Shown here: positions 49,821-59,479 of the stretch, piece after piece | Numbering within the stretch: the first letter of the stretch is position 1 | Layout: each line of letters begins with the position of its first letter | NCBI GenBank assembly: GCA_002379425.1 | Contig: DFTH01000013.1 | Location: 1 to 64,000 of the forward strand | Direction of reading: 5' to 3' | Length of the DNA stretch: 64,000 nucleotides | From: Prevotella sp. UBA4217 | GTDB lineage: Bacteria > Bacteroidota > Bacteroidia > Bacteroidales > Bacteroidaceae | The notes under the pieces: model-generated | What the model saw: only the letters and a program-made list of their open reading frames with translations | Database searches by the model: none | What the model was told of the DNA's origin: nothing | Position numbers and translations under genes: made by a program

Positions 49821-49883
49821 TACGTGTCCTACCTGTCCTACGTGTCCACGGCGCAGGGACAGATGGGACAGGTGGGACATGTA
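49821..49883. repeat. Inverted pair of 9-bp tandem arrays
   Basis: tacgtgtcc, tacctgtcc, tacgtgtcc on the left and gggacagat, gggacaggt, gggacatgt on the right form an imperfect 27-base stem with a nine-base centre (acggcgcag). Confidence 0.75.
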
Positions 49884-49911
49884 TTTTCTGGATAAGACAA
49901 CTATACTATAA

Positions 49912-50121
49912 AAGGCACTCTATTTTCGGGAAAGGAGGTACTCTACTCAAGAAAAGAGCCTCTTTAGCAACGTGAGGAGCCTCTTTACGAAAATGAGAAG
50001 GCTCTTTACGAACGTGAGGAGCCTCCTCAGTTCCGTAAAGTGCCTTCTCATTTTGTTCCCAAGCCTTGGGAATTCAGGAAAGAGCCTTCCTATTCAGGAA
50101 AAGTGCCCTCGCGCGCGAAGG
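49912..50121. repeat. Ten-unit array of 21-bp degenerate repeats
   Basis: Ten consecutive 21-mers share a start like aagagcctct and a variable tail (for example ttacgaacgtg). Each unit begins exactly 21 bases after the previous one. The + frame reads seven-residue repeats (KSLFSNV, RSLFTKM, RRLFTNV, RSLLSSV), but the open frame continues antisense through lpd, so coding is doubtful. Confidence 0.9.
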
Positions 50122-50136
50122 AGTTTCGTCCCGCTG

Positions 50137-51417
50137 TTACTGTGTCAGTATTTCCGAGAGGGTCGGATGGATGTGCACCATGTCGGCCAGTTCGCTAAGG
50201 GTGGTATGCTTGCACATCAGGACAGACACCTCCTGCACGATGTCGGCGGCATGGGCACCGTAGGCGTGACAGCCCAGGATGAGTCCGTCGTCGGGCGAGG
50301 CGAAGAGTTTCAGCATGCCTTCCGTCTTGCCCATGGCCAGCGCCTTGCCGTTGGCACGCCAGAAGGACTTGCGGCAGACGTAGGGGATGCCTTGTTCCTT
50401 CAACTGGTCTTCCGTAGGTCCGACGCAGGCGGCCTCGGGCTCGGTGAAGATGGCGGCGGGCATGATGTCGAAGCGGATGCCGTCCGTCTTGCCCAAGATA
50501 TGGTTGACGGCGCGGACGGCCTGCATCTCCGCAGCGTGGGCCAGCATCTGACGACCGTTGCAGTCGCCGATGGCGTAGATAGTTGAGAGTTGAGGGTTGA
50601 GGGTTGCGCGCGGCTGTAGGTCGAGCATGAAGTTGTCATCCACGGGGATGGAGCCGTTGGGGGCGAGGGTGATGACGAGAGATTCGAGGCCGAGGCCCTC
50701 GGTGCGGGGCTTGCGGCCGGTGGCCATCAGGATCACGTCGGCCTCGACGCTCTCCAACTGCCCTTTCTTGTCCTCGAAGCGCACCTCACCATCCGCAATC
50801 TCCTTCACGGCGCACTGCATGTTGAAGGTGATGCCCTCGCCCATCATCTGCTTCCGCAGGCGCTTGGCGATGTCGCTGTCAAGAGCGGGAAGGCACTCCT
50901 TGAGATACTCTATCACCGTCACCTCCGAACCAAAGCGGTTGAACACCGAGGCAAACTCCATGCCGATGACGCCTGCCCCGATGATGACGAGTTTCTTCGG
51001 AAGGGTCTCAAGTGCCAGCAGTCCTGTGGAATCCACGACACGAGGGCTGGTCCTGGCGCCCTCGATGGGGAGCCACTTCGTCTCGGAACCCGTGGCGATA
51101 ATGATATTGGGAGAGGGAGAAGGGAGGAGGGAGAGTAACGAGGCACGGGAACGGACGAGGGTGATGTTGGGGTGAGAGAGGATGCCCTCCACACCTGTAC
51201 GGAGTTGAGCCACGACGGAAGCCATGCGCCCGCGGGCCTCATCCAACGAAGCACTATGGACGTAGGTCTTCGTGGGGATGCAACCGACGTTCAGGCAGGT
51301 ACCCCCTACCTCGCCCTCCTCGTAGATCGTGACCTTCAGGCCTTGTTTGGCAGCATATTCAGCAGCGCGGTAGCCTCCCGGGCCCGCACCGATGATGATA
51401 AGATCGGGAGAGTTCAT
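50137..51417 (-). CDS. lpdA: Dihydrolipoyl dehydrogenase
   Basis: 426 residues. FAD loop IIGAGPGGYRAAEYA, redox disulfide GGTCLNVGCIPTK, NAD-binding VIIGAGVIGMEF, FAD-anchor IYAIGDCNG and the catalytic His-Glu near MVHIHPTLSE. It reoxidises the lipoyl arm of the glycine-cleavage H protein (gcvH nearby) and possibly keto-acid dehydrogenases. Two small insertions carry repeat DNA: LLSLLPSPSPN, and ATLNPQLST from a 7-bp array at 50581-50608, just before IYAIGD. The protein is shorter than typical Lpd (~460 aa). The start codon lies within a 7-bp array shared with the gcvPB stop. Confidence 0.92.
   Translation of the reverse strand: MNSPDLIIIGAGPGGYRAAEYAAKQGLKVTIYEEGEVGGTCLNVGCIPTKTYVHSASLDEARGRMASVVAQLRTGVEGILSHPNITLVRSRASLLSLLPSPSPNIIIATGSETKWLPIEGARTSPRVVDSTGLLALETLPKKLVIIGAGVIGMEFASVFNRFGSEVTVIEYLKECLPALDSDIAKRLRKQMMGEGITFNMQCAVKEIADGEVRFEDKKGQLESVEADVILMATGRKPRTEGLGLESLVITLAPNGSIPVDDNFMLDLQPRATLNPQLSTIYAIGDCNGRQMLAHAAEMQAVRAVNHILGKTDGIRFDIMPAAIFTEPEAACVGPTEDQLKEQGIPYVCRKSFWRANGKALAMGKTEGMLKLFASPDDGLILGCHAYGAHAADIVQEVSVLMCKHTTLSELADMVHIHPTLSEILTQ
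50581..50608. repeat. 7-bp tandem array inside lpdA
   Basis: agttgag, agttgag, ggttgag, ggttgcg: four 7-mers encoding a short extra loop before the FAD-anchor strand. Confidence 0.8.
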
Positions 51418-51450
51418 AGTTTATAGTTCATAGTTTATAGTTCATAGTTC
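51416..51450. repeat. 7-bp array spanning the gcvPB stop and lpdA start
   Basis: atagttt, atagttc, atagttt, atagttc, atagttc fill the whole spacer between the two genes and include the lpdA ATG and the gcvPB TGA. Confidence 0.85.
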
Positions 51451-52848
51451 TGACTGTAACTGTCGGTAGGTGGTGACGGGGTGCTTGGCGGCGAGGACGT
51501 CATCGACACGGCCGATAGGCGTCGTGTGAGGTGCCGACTTCACCAGTTCGGGATCGGTCTTGGCCTCCTCGGCAATCCGTCGCATCACGGCGATGAAGCC
51601 GTCGAGCGTCTCCTTCGACTCGTTCTCCGTAGGCTCGATCATCAGCGACTCGTGGAAGAGAAGCGGGAAGTAGATCGTAGGCGCATGATAGCCGTAGTCG
51701 AGCAGGCGCTTGGCCACGTCCATCGTGGTGACGCCCGATGTCTTGTCCTTCAGGCCGTCGAACACGAACTCATGGCAGCACGTGGTGTCGATGGGCAGTT
51801 CATAGACATCCTTCAGCGACTCCTTGATATAGTTGGCATTGAGCGTTGCCAGCGGTCCCACCTCCCTGACATGCTCACGTCCCAGTGAGAGGATATAGGC
51901 ATACGCCCGCATCATCACACCGAAGTTGCCATGATAGGGCGACACGAAGGGGAAATACTCCTGCAAGCCCTCGCGCACGCCCACAGGACCAGCGCCCGGG
52001 CCTCCTCCGCCATGCGGGGTAGAGAATGTCTTGTGCAGGTTGATGTGCATCACGTCGAAGCCCATGTCACCAGGGCGGCAGGCACCCAGCATGGGGTTCA
52101 GGTTGGCACCGTCGTAGTACATCAGGCCGCCACAGTCGTGGATGAGCCTGGCTATCTCCGGGATATGTTCCTCGAAGAGCCCGAGGGTATTGGGATTGGT
52201 CATCATCATCGCGGCGATGGAATCACCCTCTAGGGAGACTAGGCGTTCCAGGTCTTCCAGGTCAACTAAGCCGCGAGGATCGGACTTCACCTCAATGATC
52301 TCCAGGCCGCAGACTGCGGCCGAGGCGGGGTTGGTGCCGTGGGCACTGTCGGGTACGATCACCTTCTTGCGGGCGAGGTCGCCACGCGAACGGTGGTAGT
52401 TGTCGATGGTCATCAGTCCCGTCAGTTCACCGTGGGCACCGGCGTACGGCTTGAAGGTGAAGTGGGCCAGTCCCGTCAGTGCGCAGAGCGAGCGCTCCAG
52501 CAGGGTGACGACAGCCTGAGCCCCCCGGGCGGTCTGGGCGGGCTGCCTGGGGTGGAGGTTCTGGAACTGCGGCAGGGCCGCCATCTCCTCGTTGATCTTC
52601 GGGTTATACTTCATCGTACAGGAACCGAGCGGATAGAAGCCCGTATCCACGCCGAAGTTATTATTAGAGAGGTTCGTGTAGTGGCGCACCACCGTCAGTT
52701 CGTCGCACTCAGGCAGTGCGGCATCCTCCTTGCGGCGGAGTGCCGCTGGCACCTCGTAGCCGGCGAAACTGTTCTTCGGCAGACTGTAGCCCTTGCGCCC
52801 TTCTTTCGAGAGTTCAAAGATCAGGTTTCCGTATAGTCGATTGTTCAT
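51442..52848 (-). CDS. gcvPB: Glycine dehydrogenase (decarboxylating) subunit 2
   Basis: 468 residues, the C-terminal half of P protein as a separate chain. The PLP lysine lies in [17 protein letters not shown] (about residue 271), with [14 protein letters not shown] and [13 protein letters not shown]. It works with gcvPA to decarboxylate glycine onto the H-protein lipoyl arm. A degraded 9-bp CTAG/CCAG array (52230-52269) encodes residues about 194-206 ([13 protein letters not shown]). The stop lies in a 7-bp array before lpdA. Confidence 0.95.
   Translation of the reverse strand: MNNRLYGNLIFELSKEGRKGYSLPKNSFAGYEVPAALRRKEDAALPECDELTVVRHYTNLSNNNFGVDTGFYPLGSCTMKYNPKINEEMAALPQFQNLHPRQPAQTARGAQAVVTLLERSLCALTGLAHFTFKPYAGAHGELTGLMTIDNYHRSRGDLARKKVIVPDSAHGTNPASAAVCGLEIIEVKSDPRGLVDLEDLERLVSLEGDSIAAMMMTNPNTLGLFEEHIPEIARLIHDCGGLMYYDGANLNPMLGACRPGDMGFDVMHINLHKTFSTPHGGGGPGAGPVGVREGLQEYFPFVSPYHGNFGVMMRAYAYILSLGREHVREVGPLATLNANYIKESLKDVYELPIDTTCCHEFVFDGLKDKTSGVTTMDVAKRLLDYGYHAPTIYFPLLFHESLMIEPTENESKETLDGFIAVMRRIAEEAKTDPELVKSAPHTTPIGRVDDVLAAKHPVTTYRQLQSEL
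52230..52269. repeat. Degenerate 9-bp CTAG array inside gcvPB
   Basis: CTAG at 52230 and 52239, CCAG at 52248 and 52257, CTAA at 52266, all at exact 9-bp steps. Confidence 0.65.
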
Positions 52849-52877
52849 ATTCTTCTCTGTTTTTGCTTGTCCACTGC

Positions 52878-54191
52878 TTAGATTAAACTTACGAGTTTGT
52901 CAATCTCTTCCTTCGTACGCTTTTCGGTCACGGCGAAGAGGATACCATCCTCCACCAGCACGCCACCGAGGATGCCGGCGTCGATGAAACGCTGATAGAG
53001 CGCCTCGGCATCACCGTCGTACCTCACGAGGAACTCATTGAAGAACGGCTGGTCGTAGGCCAACTGGAAGCGGCCCGTCTTCAGCAGTTCGTCGCAGAGA
53101 TAGTGGGCACCGGCGTAGGAACGCTCGGCAGCCTCCCTGAGTCCCTGACGCCCCATCAGCGACATATAGACGGTGACCCATAGAGCCATCAGCGACTGGT
53201 TGCTGCAGATGTTCGACGTGGCCTTCTGGCGACGGATATGCTGCTCACGGGCCTGGAGCGTCAGCACGAAAGCCCGCTGACCACGGCTGTCACGGGTCAT
53301 GCCCACGATACGGCCGGGCATCTTACGGATAAGTTTCTCCGTGCAGCACAGATAGCCGACGTACGGTCCGCCCCACTGCATGGGGATGCCCAGCGACTGT
53401 CCGTCGCCGACAGCAATGTCTGCGCCCCACTCACCAGGCGTCTTCAGCACCGCCAGGTCGGCGGCGACACTATCCATGATCAGGAGTGCCTTCTGACCGT
53501 GGCAGGCCTCGGCAAAGCCCGTATAGTCCTCCACGATGCCGTAGGCATTGGGCTGCTGTACGATGACGCCAGCCACACCATCGAGCGTGGAGAGTTGGGC
53601 ATGGAGAGCCGTGAGGTCGGTGACGCCATCCTTCATGGGAACTGTTACCAGTCCGATGCCATGATGCAAGGCGTAAGTGTCGAGCACCCTGCGCGTGTCG
53701 GCATTCAGCGTCGCCGACACCAGCACCTTATCCACCTTCTTGCCTGCGGCCACTGCCATCATCATCGCCTCGGCGGCAGCCGTCGTACCGTCGTACATCG
53801 AGGCATTGGAGACATCCATGCCCGTCAGTGCGGCCATCATCGACTGATACTCAAAGATGTAGTGGAGCGTACCCTGCGAGATCTCTGCCTGATACGGGGT
53901 GTAGGAAGTCAGGAACTCTGAGCGCGAGAGCAGGTTGGGAATGACGGATGGGGTATAATGGTCATAGACACCATAGCCCGCGAAGCACGTCAGTTGCCTG
54001 TTCTGCGAACCGAGGCACTCGAAGAGTTGGCGCACCTCCAGTTCGCTCATCTCCGAAGGGAGATCGTAGTCGCCCTTGAAGCGGATGCTCTCCGGAATCT
54101 GGGCATAGAGGTCGCCGAGCGACTCCACGCCCACCTTCTCCAGCATCGCCTTCAGGTCTTCCTCCGTATGTGGAAAATACTTATAATCCAT
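52878..54191 (-). CDS. gcvPA: Glycine dehydrogenase (decarboxylating) subunit 1
   Basis: About 437 residues from the ATG at 54191; an upstream ATG at 54197 adds two residues. The N-terminal half of the P protein: [13 protein letters not shown], then [34 protein letters not shown] and [20 protein letters not shown]. It pairs with gcvPB, which is encoded 29 bases downstream. The 5' flank carries a 19-base inverted repeat (54209-54288). Confidence 0.95.
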   Translation of the reverse strand: MDYKYFPHTEEDLKAMLEKVGVESLGDLYAQIPESIRFKGDYDLPSEMSELEVRQLFECLGSQNRQLTCFAGYGVYDHYTPSVIPNLLSRSEFLTSYTPYQAEISQGTLHYIFEYQSMMAALTGMDVSNASMYDGTTAAAEAMMMAVAAGKKVDKVLVSATLNADTRRVLDTYALHHGIGLVTVPMKDGVTDLTALHAQLSTLDGVAGVIVQQPNAYGIVEDYTGFAEACHGQKALLIMDSVAADLAVLKTPGEWGADIAVGDGQSLGIPMQWGGPYVGYLCCTEKLIRKMPGRIVGMTRDSRGQRAFVLTLQAREQHIRRQKATSNICSNQSLMALWVTVYMSLMGRQGLREAAERSYAGAHYLCDELLKTGRFQLAYDQPFFNEFLVRYDGDAEALYQRFIDAGILGGVLVEDGILFAVTEKRTKEEIDKLVSLI

Positions 54192-54208
54192 ATTCATTCT
54201 TTTAACGA

Positions 54209-54288
54209 CTACGAATTTCACGAATTAAACTAATTATTCTTTGTAGGATATGCGCAAACATAATTCGTATAATTCGTGTAATTCGTAG
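54209..54288. repeat. Inverted pair of 9-bp aattcgt arrays between gcvH and gcvPA
   Basis: 54209-54227 and 54270-54288 pair over 19 bases with one mismatch. The right arm is part of three 9-mers (aattcgtat, aattcgtgt, aattcgtag). The loop is 42 bases. An mRNA stem here could affect operon expression. Confidence 0.8.
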
Positions 54289-54296
54289 TTTTTAAT

Positions 54297-54677
54297 TTAC
54301 TTTTCGCAGAAGGCTTCGTAGGCTTTGGCATCCATGAGGGTGCCAAGTTCTGCCTTGTCGGAGAGTTGCACCTTGATGATCCAGTTCTCGTAAGCATCCT
54401 CGTTGATCAACTCGGGCTGGTCCTCGAGGGCCTCGTTGACCTCCACGACCGTACCACTGACGGGTGACATCAGTTCCGAGGCGGCCTTCGTGCTCTCCAC
54501 GGCACCGAACTCCTCACCAGCCTCTACCTCATCATCCACCTCCGGCATATCAACATAGACCACGGCGCCCAGGGCTGCCTGCGCATAGTCCGTAATACCG
54601 ATGAAACCATAGTCACCTTCTACTCTGATATATTCGTGCGACTCCGAGTAGTAGAGTCCTTCCATAACCTTTGCCAT
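54297..54677 (-). CDS. gcvH: Glycine cleavage system H protein
   Basis: 126 residues. The lipoylated Lys is Lys64 in ESTKAASEL, and the protein shows the usual hammerhead fold strands (YYSESHEYIRVEGDYGFIGI; LGAVVYVDMPEV). It shuttles the aminomethyl group between P, T and L proteins, all encoded here. The gene sits 31 bases downstream of gcvT. Confidence 0.97.
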   Translation of the reverse strand: MAKVMEGLYYSESHEYIRVEGDYGFIGITDYAQAALGAVVYVDMPEVDDEVEAGEEFGAVESTKAASELMSPVSGTVVEVNEALEDQPELINEDAYENWIIKVQLSDKAELGTLMDAKAYEAFCEK

Positions 54678-54708
54678 AATATCTTAATTATTATATTCTT
54701 TAATTATT

Positions 54709-55815
54709 TCATTTTTTATACCGTTTGCTATAGAACTGCTTCCTGACCACCTTGCCCGGGAAGACCTTCTTACGGATCTGTATCTGCACCTCAGTGTCAA
54801 GTGCGGCATACTGCGCATCAACCAGTGCCATGCAGACACTCTTGTCCGTCGAGAGCGTGTGGTAGCCGGTGGTCACCTCACCGATAGGCTCACCTTCCAT
54901 GTTGAGGACGGTATAGCCATGACGGGGGATGGCCCTGTCGGCGAGTTCGATGCCGACGAGTCTCCTGGCAGGTCCTTCCGCCTTCTGCTTAGCCAGTGCC
55001 TCCTTGCCGATGAACTCCGCCTTGTCGAGTTTCACGAACATCCCCAGTCCTGCCATGATCGGGGTGATCTCCTCGGAGAGTTCATCGCCATAGAGCGGCA
55101 GTCCGACCTCGAAGCGCAGGGTGTCGCGACAGCCCAGTCCACAGGCCTGCACGCCCGCAGCGATCAGTTTGTCCCAACAGTCGCGGATGAAGTCGTGAGC
55201 GCCATAGACCTCGAACCCGTCCTCACCGGTGTAGCCAGTGCGGGAGATGATGCAAGGCGTGAGGAGCGACTTACAAGTATAAAACGCCATGTCAGCGCAG
55301 GGGATGCCGAGCACGCGCTCCATCACATCCTCCGCCTCGGGTCCCTGCACGGCGATCTGTCCGTAGAGATCACTGCGGTTCTGGAGGTCGATGTCGAAGC
55401 CTTTCGCCTGCTCCTGCATCCAGGCCCAGTCCTTGTCGATGTTCGCGGCATTGATCACGAGGAAGTAATCATTCTCCCCCATCACATAGACCAACAGGTC
55501 ATCCACGGTACCACCATCCTCGTAGCACATCATGCCATAGAAGATCTTTCCCACGGGTGCGCCTGCCACGTCGTTGGTGAAGATGTGCTGCACATAGCGC
55601 TCCGCATCCTTACCCTGCACGGTGACCTCACCCATGTGGGAGACATCGAAGAGGCCGACATGCTCGCGGACGGCCAAATGCTCCTGTGCGATACCCACAT
55701 ACTGGATGGGCATCTCGAAGCCACCGAAGGGCGACATGAAGGCACCCAGAGAGACGTGCTTGTCGAAAAGACAAGTACGTTTTTCCTTTTTTTGTAATTC
55801 TTGTCTTATTGCCAT
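54709..55815 (-). CDS. gcvT: Aminomethyltransferase (glycine cleavage T protein)
   Basis: 368 residues. Folate-binding features include FGGFEMPIQYVGIAQEH, GLFDVSHMGEVTVQGKDAE, RTGYTGEDGFEVY and CRDTLRFEVGLPLYG. It releases ammonia and forms methylenetetrahydrofolate from the H-protein intermediate. It follows lplA closely (20 bases) and precedes gcvH. Confidence 0.97.
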   Translation of the reverse strand: MAIRQELQKKEKRTCLFDKHVSLGAFMSPFGGFEMPIQYVGIAQEHLAVREHVGLFDVSHMGEVTVQGKDAERYVQHIFTNDVAGAPVGKIFYGMMCYEDGGTVDDLLVYVMGENDYFLVINAANIDKDWAWMQEQAKGFDIDLQNRSDLYGQIAVQGPEAEDVMERVLGIPCADMAFYTCKSLLTPCIISRTGYTGEDGFEVYGAHDFIRDCWDKLIAAGVQACGLGCRDTLRFEVGLPLYGDELSEEITPIMAGLGMFVKLDKAEFIGKEALAKQKAEGPARRLVGIELADRAIPRHGYTVLNMEGEPIGEVTTGYHTLSTDKSVCMALVDAQYAALDTEVQIQIRKKVFPGKVVRKQFYSKRYKK

Positions 55816-55835
55816 AGGCTAAAGTAATAAATAGG

Positions 55836-56543
55836 TTATAATATTTTGATAAAATCTTCCTGTAAATAGGTCTGTTCGATAGTTCCGATCCTTGTCACCT
55901 CCTCCTGCGTCAATATCCGCTCCCCTGTACAGAGCGTCTCCCTGATCAATGATTTCAACTGTTCCAGGCTCAGTGGGGTATGCTCCTTCAGCAGTGTGAT
56001 GCGCTGGCGCACGCTCCCAATGCCCCTCGCCTGCAGTTTCTCATGACCGGGTGTGATGGCGTTCTCTATATGCGCCATGTTGGTGTCGTAGAGCATCGTA
56101 CTATGGACAATACTCCTGCCGGCCAGGTGGTAGCAGGCCGTACCACACACCTTCCTGTCGCCAATCATGATGTCATTATGGCTCGTGCCGGTGGCCTCCA
56201 CGCCTGCCTTGCGCAGCACCAGCAGTACCATGTTGACAAACTTGTTAAAGGCGAAGCCCACATTGTCGCCTTCCGTCATGTACGAGAGCATCAGGTTGTC
56301 CATGTCGGCATAGACACAGCCGCCCCCGCTCTTACGGCGATACATCCTGATGCCATGCTCGCGACAATAAGGTATGTTCACCTCATTCTCTACCACCTGG
56401 TTGCGCCCGAAGATCACGCTCGGCTCCACCTGCCAGAAGAAGAAGCAGTCTGGCTCGTCGATATGGCGGGCAACGTATTCCTCCATGGCCAGATAGAAGG
56501 CAAGACCACGGGTTTCAGCAGATGGTAAAGATATGAACTTCAT
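55836..56543 (-). CDS. lplA: Lipoate-protein ligase
   Basis: 235 residues, ligase fold with the substrate-binding RKSGGGCVYADMDN and SHNDIMIGDRKVCGTACYH. FFFWQVEPSVIFGRNQ fits the N-terminal element. It attaches lipoate to proteins such as GcvH. It is within the glycine-cleavage unit, between panE and gcvT. Confidence 0.9.
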   Translation of the reverse strand: MKFISLPSAETRGLAFYLAMEEYVARHIDEPDCFFFWQVEPSVIFGRNQVVENEVNIPYCREHGIRMYRRKSGGGCVYADMDNLMLSYMTEGDNVGFAFNKFVNMVLLVLRKAGVEATGTSHNDIMIGDRKVCGTACYHLAGRSIVHSTMLYDTNMAHIENAITPGHEKLQARGIGSVRQRITLLKEHTPLSLEQLKSLIRETLCTGERILTQEEVTRIGTIEQTYLQEDFIKIL

Positions 56544-56561
56544 ATTTCAAACAGTAAGATA

Positions 56562-57473
56562 TCATCCCTGGAGGAAGCGCAGTTCGGCCTCGAGCATCTC
56601 CAGTTTCCGCATACGATACCCGGCTTCACGAGCCATCTCGATGGGACGGGTGTAGAGATAGTGGATCTCCATAGGCCGGTGGAAGTCGTAATCGAGTTTC
56701 ATCGATGGACTATAGGGGGTCATGTGGTCCGTCATATCAATCATCTTCTCCACGAACGCCTCGTCAACGCCCTCGACACCCAAGGCCCGGGAGGCCTCAA
56801 CGACCTCCATCATCAGGTCGCGGATCAGTTGACGGGTGGCGGGATTCTTCAACAGCAGGTCAGTACGCGTGTTCAGGGCCACCGTCATCCCGTTGAACGG
56901 CATGTTCCACACCGCCTTTTTCCAACGGGCCTCGTCGTATGGCACTGAGGCCGCCTGGATGCCGGCTTTTGTAAAATCATTTAGGATACTGTTGAACAGC
57001 GCCTCATCCCTACAGGAATAGTTAGCCAGATTGATGCTGCCATAGCACTGATGATTCACGCGCCCCGGCTCCGTCTTGGCAGAGCAGATAAACGCCAGAC
57101 CGCCTATCAATTGCAGTTGCGGGAACATCTGCTGCACGTCGTACTCCACCCCGATGCCATTCTGGATCAGCACCACCACAGTGTTCTCATGGAGCAGTGG
57201 CGGGAGTAGTTCGGGAAGCAGGTGATTGTTGGTTGTTTTCAAGCCCACGACCACCACGTCGCACGTCGGCATGTCGGTCGGATTCTTATAGACGTTTACG
57301 TGATCCAGATGGAAAGAGCCGTCGCAGGAATCCACCTGCATGCCACGCTCCTTGACAAACTGATAATCGCTATGCGAGAGGAAATGAACCTCCTGCCCGC
57401 TGTATGCCAACTTACTCCCATAGAAGCCGCCAATGGCTCCCACTCCAATAATTCCGTAGGTCATCTTTTTCAC
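56562..57473 (-). CDS. panE: 2-Dehydropantoate 2-reductase
   Basis: 303 residues. N-terminal NADPH loop GIIGVGAIGGFYGSKLA, then the catalytic Lys/Asn/Ser region (KKAVWNMPFNGMTVALNT) and a helical C-terminal domain. It reduces ketopantoate to pantoate for coenzyme A. It heads the lplA/gcv cluster on the minus strand and is divergent from dxs. The family can also include related ketoacid reductases. Confidence 0.88.
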   Translation of the reverse strand: MKKMTYGIIGVGAIGGFYGSKLAYSGQEVHFLSHSDYQFVKERGMQVDSCDGSFHLDHVNVYKNPTDMPTCDVVVVGLKTTNNHLLPELLPPLLHENTVVVLIQNGIGVEYDVQQMFPQLQLIGGLAFICSAKTEPGRVNHQCYGSINLANYSCRDEALFNSILNDFTKAGIQAASVPYDEARWKKAVWNMPFNGMTVALNTRTDLLLKNPATRQLIRDLMMEVVEASRALGVEGVDEAFVEKMIDMTDHMTPYSPSMKLDYDFHRPMEIHYLYTRPIEMAREAGYRMRKLEMLEAELRFLQG

Positions 57474-57492
57474 TGATTTCTAAATTATCGCT

Positions 57493-57500
57493 GCAAAATT
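57493..57500 (-). promoter_or_regulatory. -7 box of panE and the gcv cluster
   Basis: Minus-strand TAATTTTG, 19 bases before the panE start. Confidence 0.55.
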
Positions 57501-57533
57501 AATGAATTTTTTTGTAATTTGGTAAAAAAATCC

Positions 57534-57541
57534 TATCTTTG
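57534..57541 (+). promoter_or_regulatory. -7 box of dxs
   Basis: TATCTTTG lies 21 bases before the GTG start. Confidence 0.6.
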
Positions 57542-57562
57542 CACCAAAATATGACAATATAA

Positions 57563-59479
57563 GTGGAAAAAACAGAATTTACACTACTCAATAAAATCCA
57601 AAGTCCAAAGGATTTACGCCAGTTGTCCGTGGATGAACTACCAAAAGTCTGTAAGGAACTGCGAGAGGACATCATCGAGGAGGTAGCCGTGAATCCCGGC
57701 CATCTGGCATCGAGCCTCGGCGTAGCCGAGATTACCGTGGCACTACATTATGTATATAATACCCCGGAAGACCGTATCGTATGGGACGTAGGGCACCAGG
57801 CCTACGGCCATAAGATCCTGACAGGACGGCGCGACCAGTTCTGTACGAACCGCAAACTGGGCGGCATCAAGCCCTTCCCCTCCCCGACGGAGAGCGAATA
57901 CGACACGTTTGCCTGTGGGCACGCCTCCAACTCCATCTCCGCAGCCCTCGGCATGGCGGTGGCCGCACAGTTGGAAGGGAAGCCCGAGCGCCATGTGGTG
58001 GCTGTCATCGGCGATGGCGCCATGAGCGGCGGACTGGCCTTCGAGGGTCTTAACAACGTATCGTCGTCGCCCAACGACCTGCTGATCATCCTCAATGACA
58101 ACAACATGTCGATCGACCGCAGCGTGGGTGGCATGAAGCAGTACCTGCTGAACCTGAGCACCAACGAGACCTATAATGCCCTGCGCTTCAAGGCCTCCCG
58201 CTGGCTGCACAGCAAGGGGATGCTCAGTGAAGACCGCCGCAAAGGCATCATCCGGCTGACCAATGCCGTGAAGAGCGCCATCTCCCACCAGCAGAATATC
58301 TTTGAAGGCATGAACATCCGGTACTTCGGACCGTTCGACGGCCACAACGTCAAGGAACTGGTGCGCATCCTGCGGCAGATGAAGGACATGAAAGGTCCGA
58401 AACTATTGCACCTGCACACCCAGAAAGGACATGGCTACGCTCCTGCCGAAAAGGACGTGACGACGTGGCACGCCCCCGGCAAGTTTAATCCCGACACCGG
58501 CGAACGACTGGTTGACAACGACCCCAACAAGCCGCAGAAATACCAGGACGTGTTTGGCCACACCCTGCTGGAACTGGCCCAACAGAACCCGAAGATCGTC
58601 GGTGTCACGCCTGCCATGCCCTCAGGCTGTTCGATGAACATCATGATGAAGGAGATGCCCGAACGCACGTTCGACGTGGGTATCGCCGAGGGGCATGCCG
58701 TCACCTTCTCAGGTGGCATGGCCAAGGACGGGCTCCTGCCCTTCTGCAATATCTACAGCGCCTTTGCCCAACGGGCCTTCGACAATATCATCCACGACGT
58801 GGCACTGCTGAACCTGAACGTCGTCTTCTGTTTCGACCGTGCCGGACTTGTCGGCGAAGACGGGGCTACCCACCACGGAGCCTTCGACCTTGCCGCCCTA
58901 CGGCCAATCCCGAACCTGACGATCTCGTCGCCTATGGATGAGCACGAGTTGAGAAGACTTATGTACACTGCCCAACTGCCCGACAAGGGACCGTTCGTCA
59001 TCCGCTATCCGCGAGGCGGTGGCGTGTTACATGACTGGCGCTGCCCCTTTGAGGAGATCAAGGTGGGTACAGGACGAAGGCTGCACGACGGCGACGACAT
59101 CGCCGTGCTCTCCATCGGCCCCATCGGCAACAACGTCACAGAGGCCATCAAACTGATATCTAGTGAGTCTAGTCACCCTAGAGCATCTAGGAATACCAGC
59201 ATCGCCCACTACGACATGCGCTTCCTGAAGCCCATCGACGAGGCTATCCTCGAAGAAGTCGGGCGGAAATTCAAGCGTATCATCACCGTGGAGAACGGCG
59301 TGAAGAGAGGCGGACTGGGCTCTGCCGTCCTGGAATGGATGAACGACCACGGCTATCAGCCCAAGGTGGTAAGACTGGGCCTGCCCGACCAGTTCGTAGA
59401 GCACGGCACGGTGAATGAGTTACAGCATATTGTCGGTATCGACACGGAAGGCATCGTCAAAGCCATAGAGGAAATATGA
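57563..59479 (+). CDS. dxs: 1-Deoxy-D-xylulose-5-phosphate synthase
   Basis: 638 residues from a GTG; the only nearby ATG (57551) meets a stop after three codons. TDP-binding [15 protein letters not shown] (about residues 151-165) lies in the N-terminal half, transketolase Pyr domain [18 protein letters not shown] and a C-terminal domain follow. It makes DXP, the entry to the MEP isoprenoid path. A 12-residue insertion (residues ~533-544, [12 protein letters not shown]) is encoded by a 9-bp CTAG array. Confidence 0.96.
   Translation: MEKTEFTLLNKIQSPKDLRQLSVDELPKVCKELREDIIEEVAVNPGHLASSLGVAEITVALHYVYNTPEDRIVWDVGHQAYGHKILTGRRDQFCTNRKLGGIKPFPSPTESEYDTFACGHASNSISAALGMAVAAQLEGKPERHVVAVIGDGAMSGGLAFEGLNNVSSSPNDLLIILNDNNMSIDRSVGGMKQYLLNLSTNETYNALRFKASRWLHSKGMLSEDRRKGIIRLTNAVKSAISHQQNIFEGMNIRYFGPFDGHNVKELVRILRQMKDMKGPKLLHLHTQKGHGYAPAEKDVTTWHAPGKFNPDTGERLVDNDPNKPQKYQDVFGHTLLELAQQNPKIVGVTPAMPSGCSMNIMMKEMPERTFDVGIAEGHAVTFSGGMAKDGLLPFCNIYSAFAQRAFDNIIHDVALLNLNVVFCFDRAGLVGEDGATHHGAFDLAALRPIPNLTISSPMDEHELRRLMYTAQLPDKGPFVIRYPRGGGVLHDWRCPFEEIKVGTGRRLHDGDDIAVLSIGPIGNNVTEAIKLISSESSHPRASRNTSIAHYDMRFLKPIDEAILEEVGRKFKRIITVENGVKRGGLGSAVLEWMNDHGYQPKVVRLGLPDQFVEHGTVNELQHIVGIDTEGIVKAIEEI
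59160..59190. repeat. 9-bp CTAG array inside dxs
   Basis: CTAG at 59160, 59169, 59178 and 59187, each exactly nine bases apart, spacers tgagt, tcacc, agcat. Confidence 0.9.

Noticed and set aside
49912..50586. Plus-strand ORF from the 21-bp array through the lpdA gene
   Set aside because: The second half is antisense to lpdA and the first is the repeat array, so no coding claim is made.
57476..57562. Glycine riboswitch upstream of the gcv cluster
   Set aside because: The spacer before panE is under 100 bases and no tandem aptamer-like structure or conserved motif was seen, nor in the gcvT leader.
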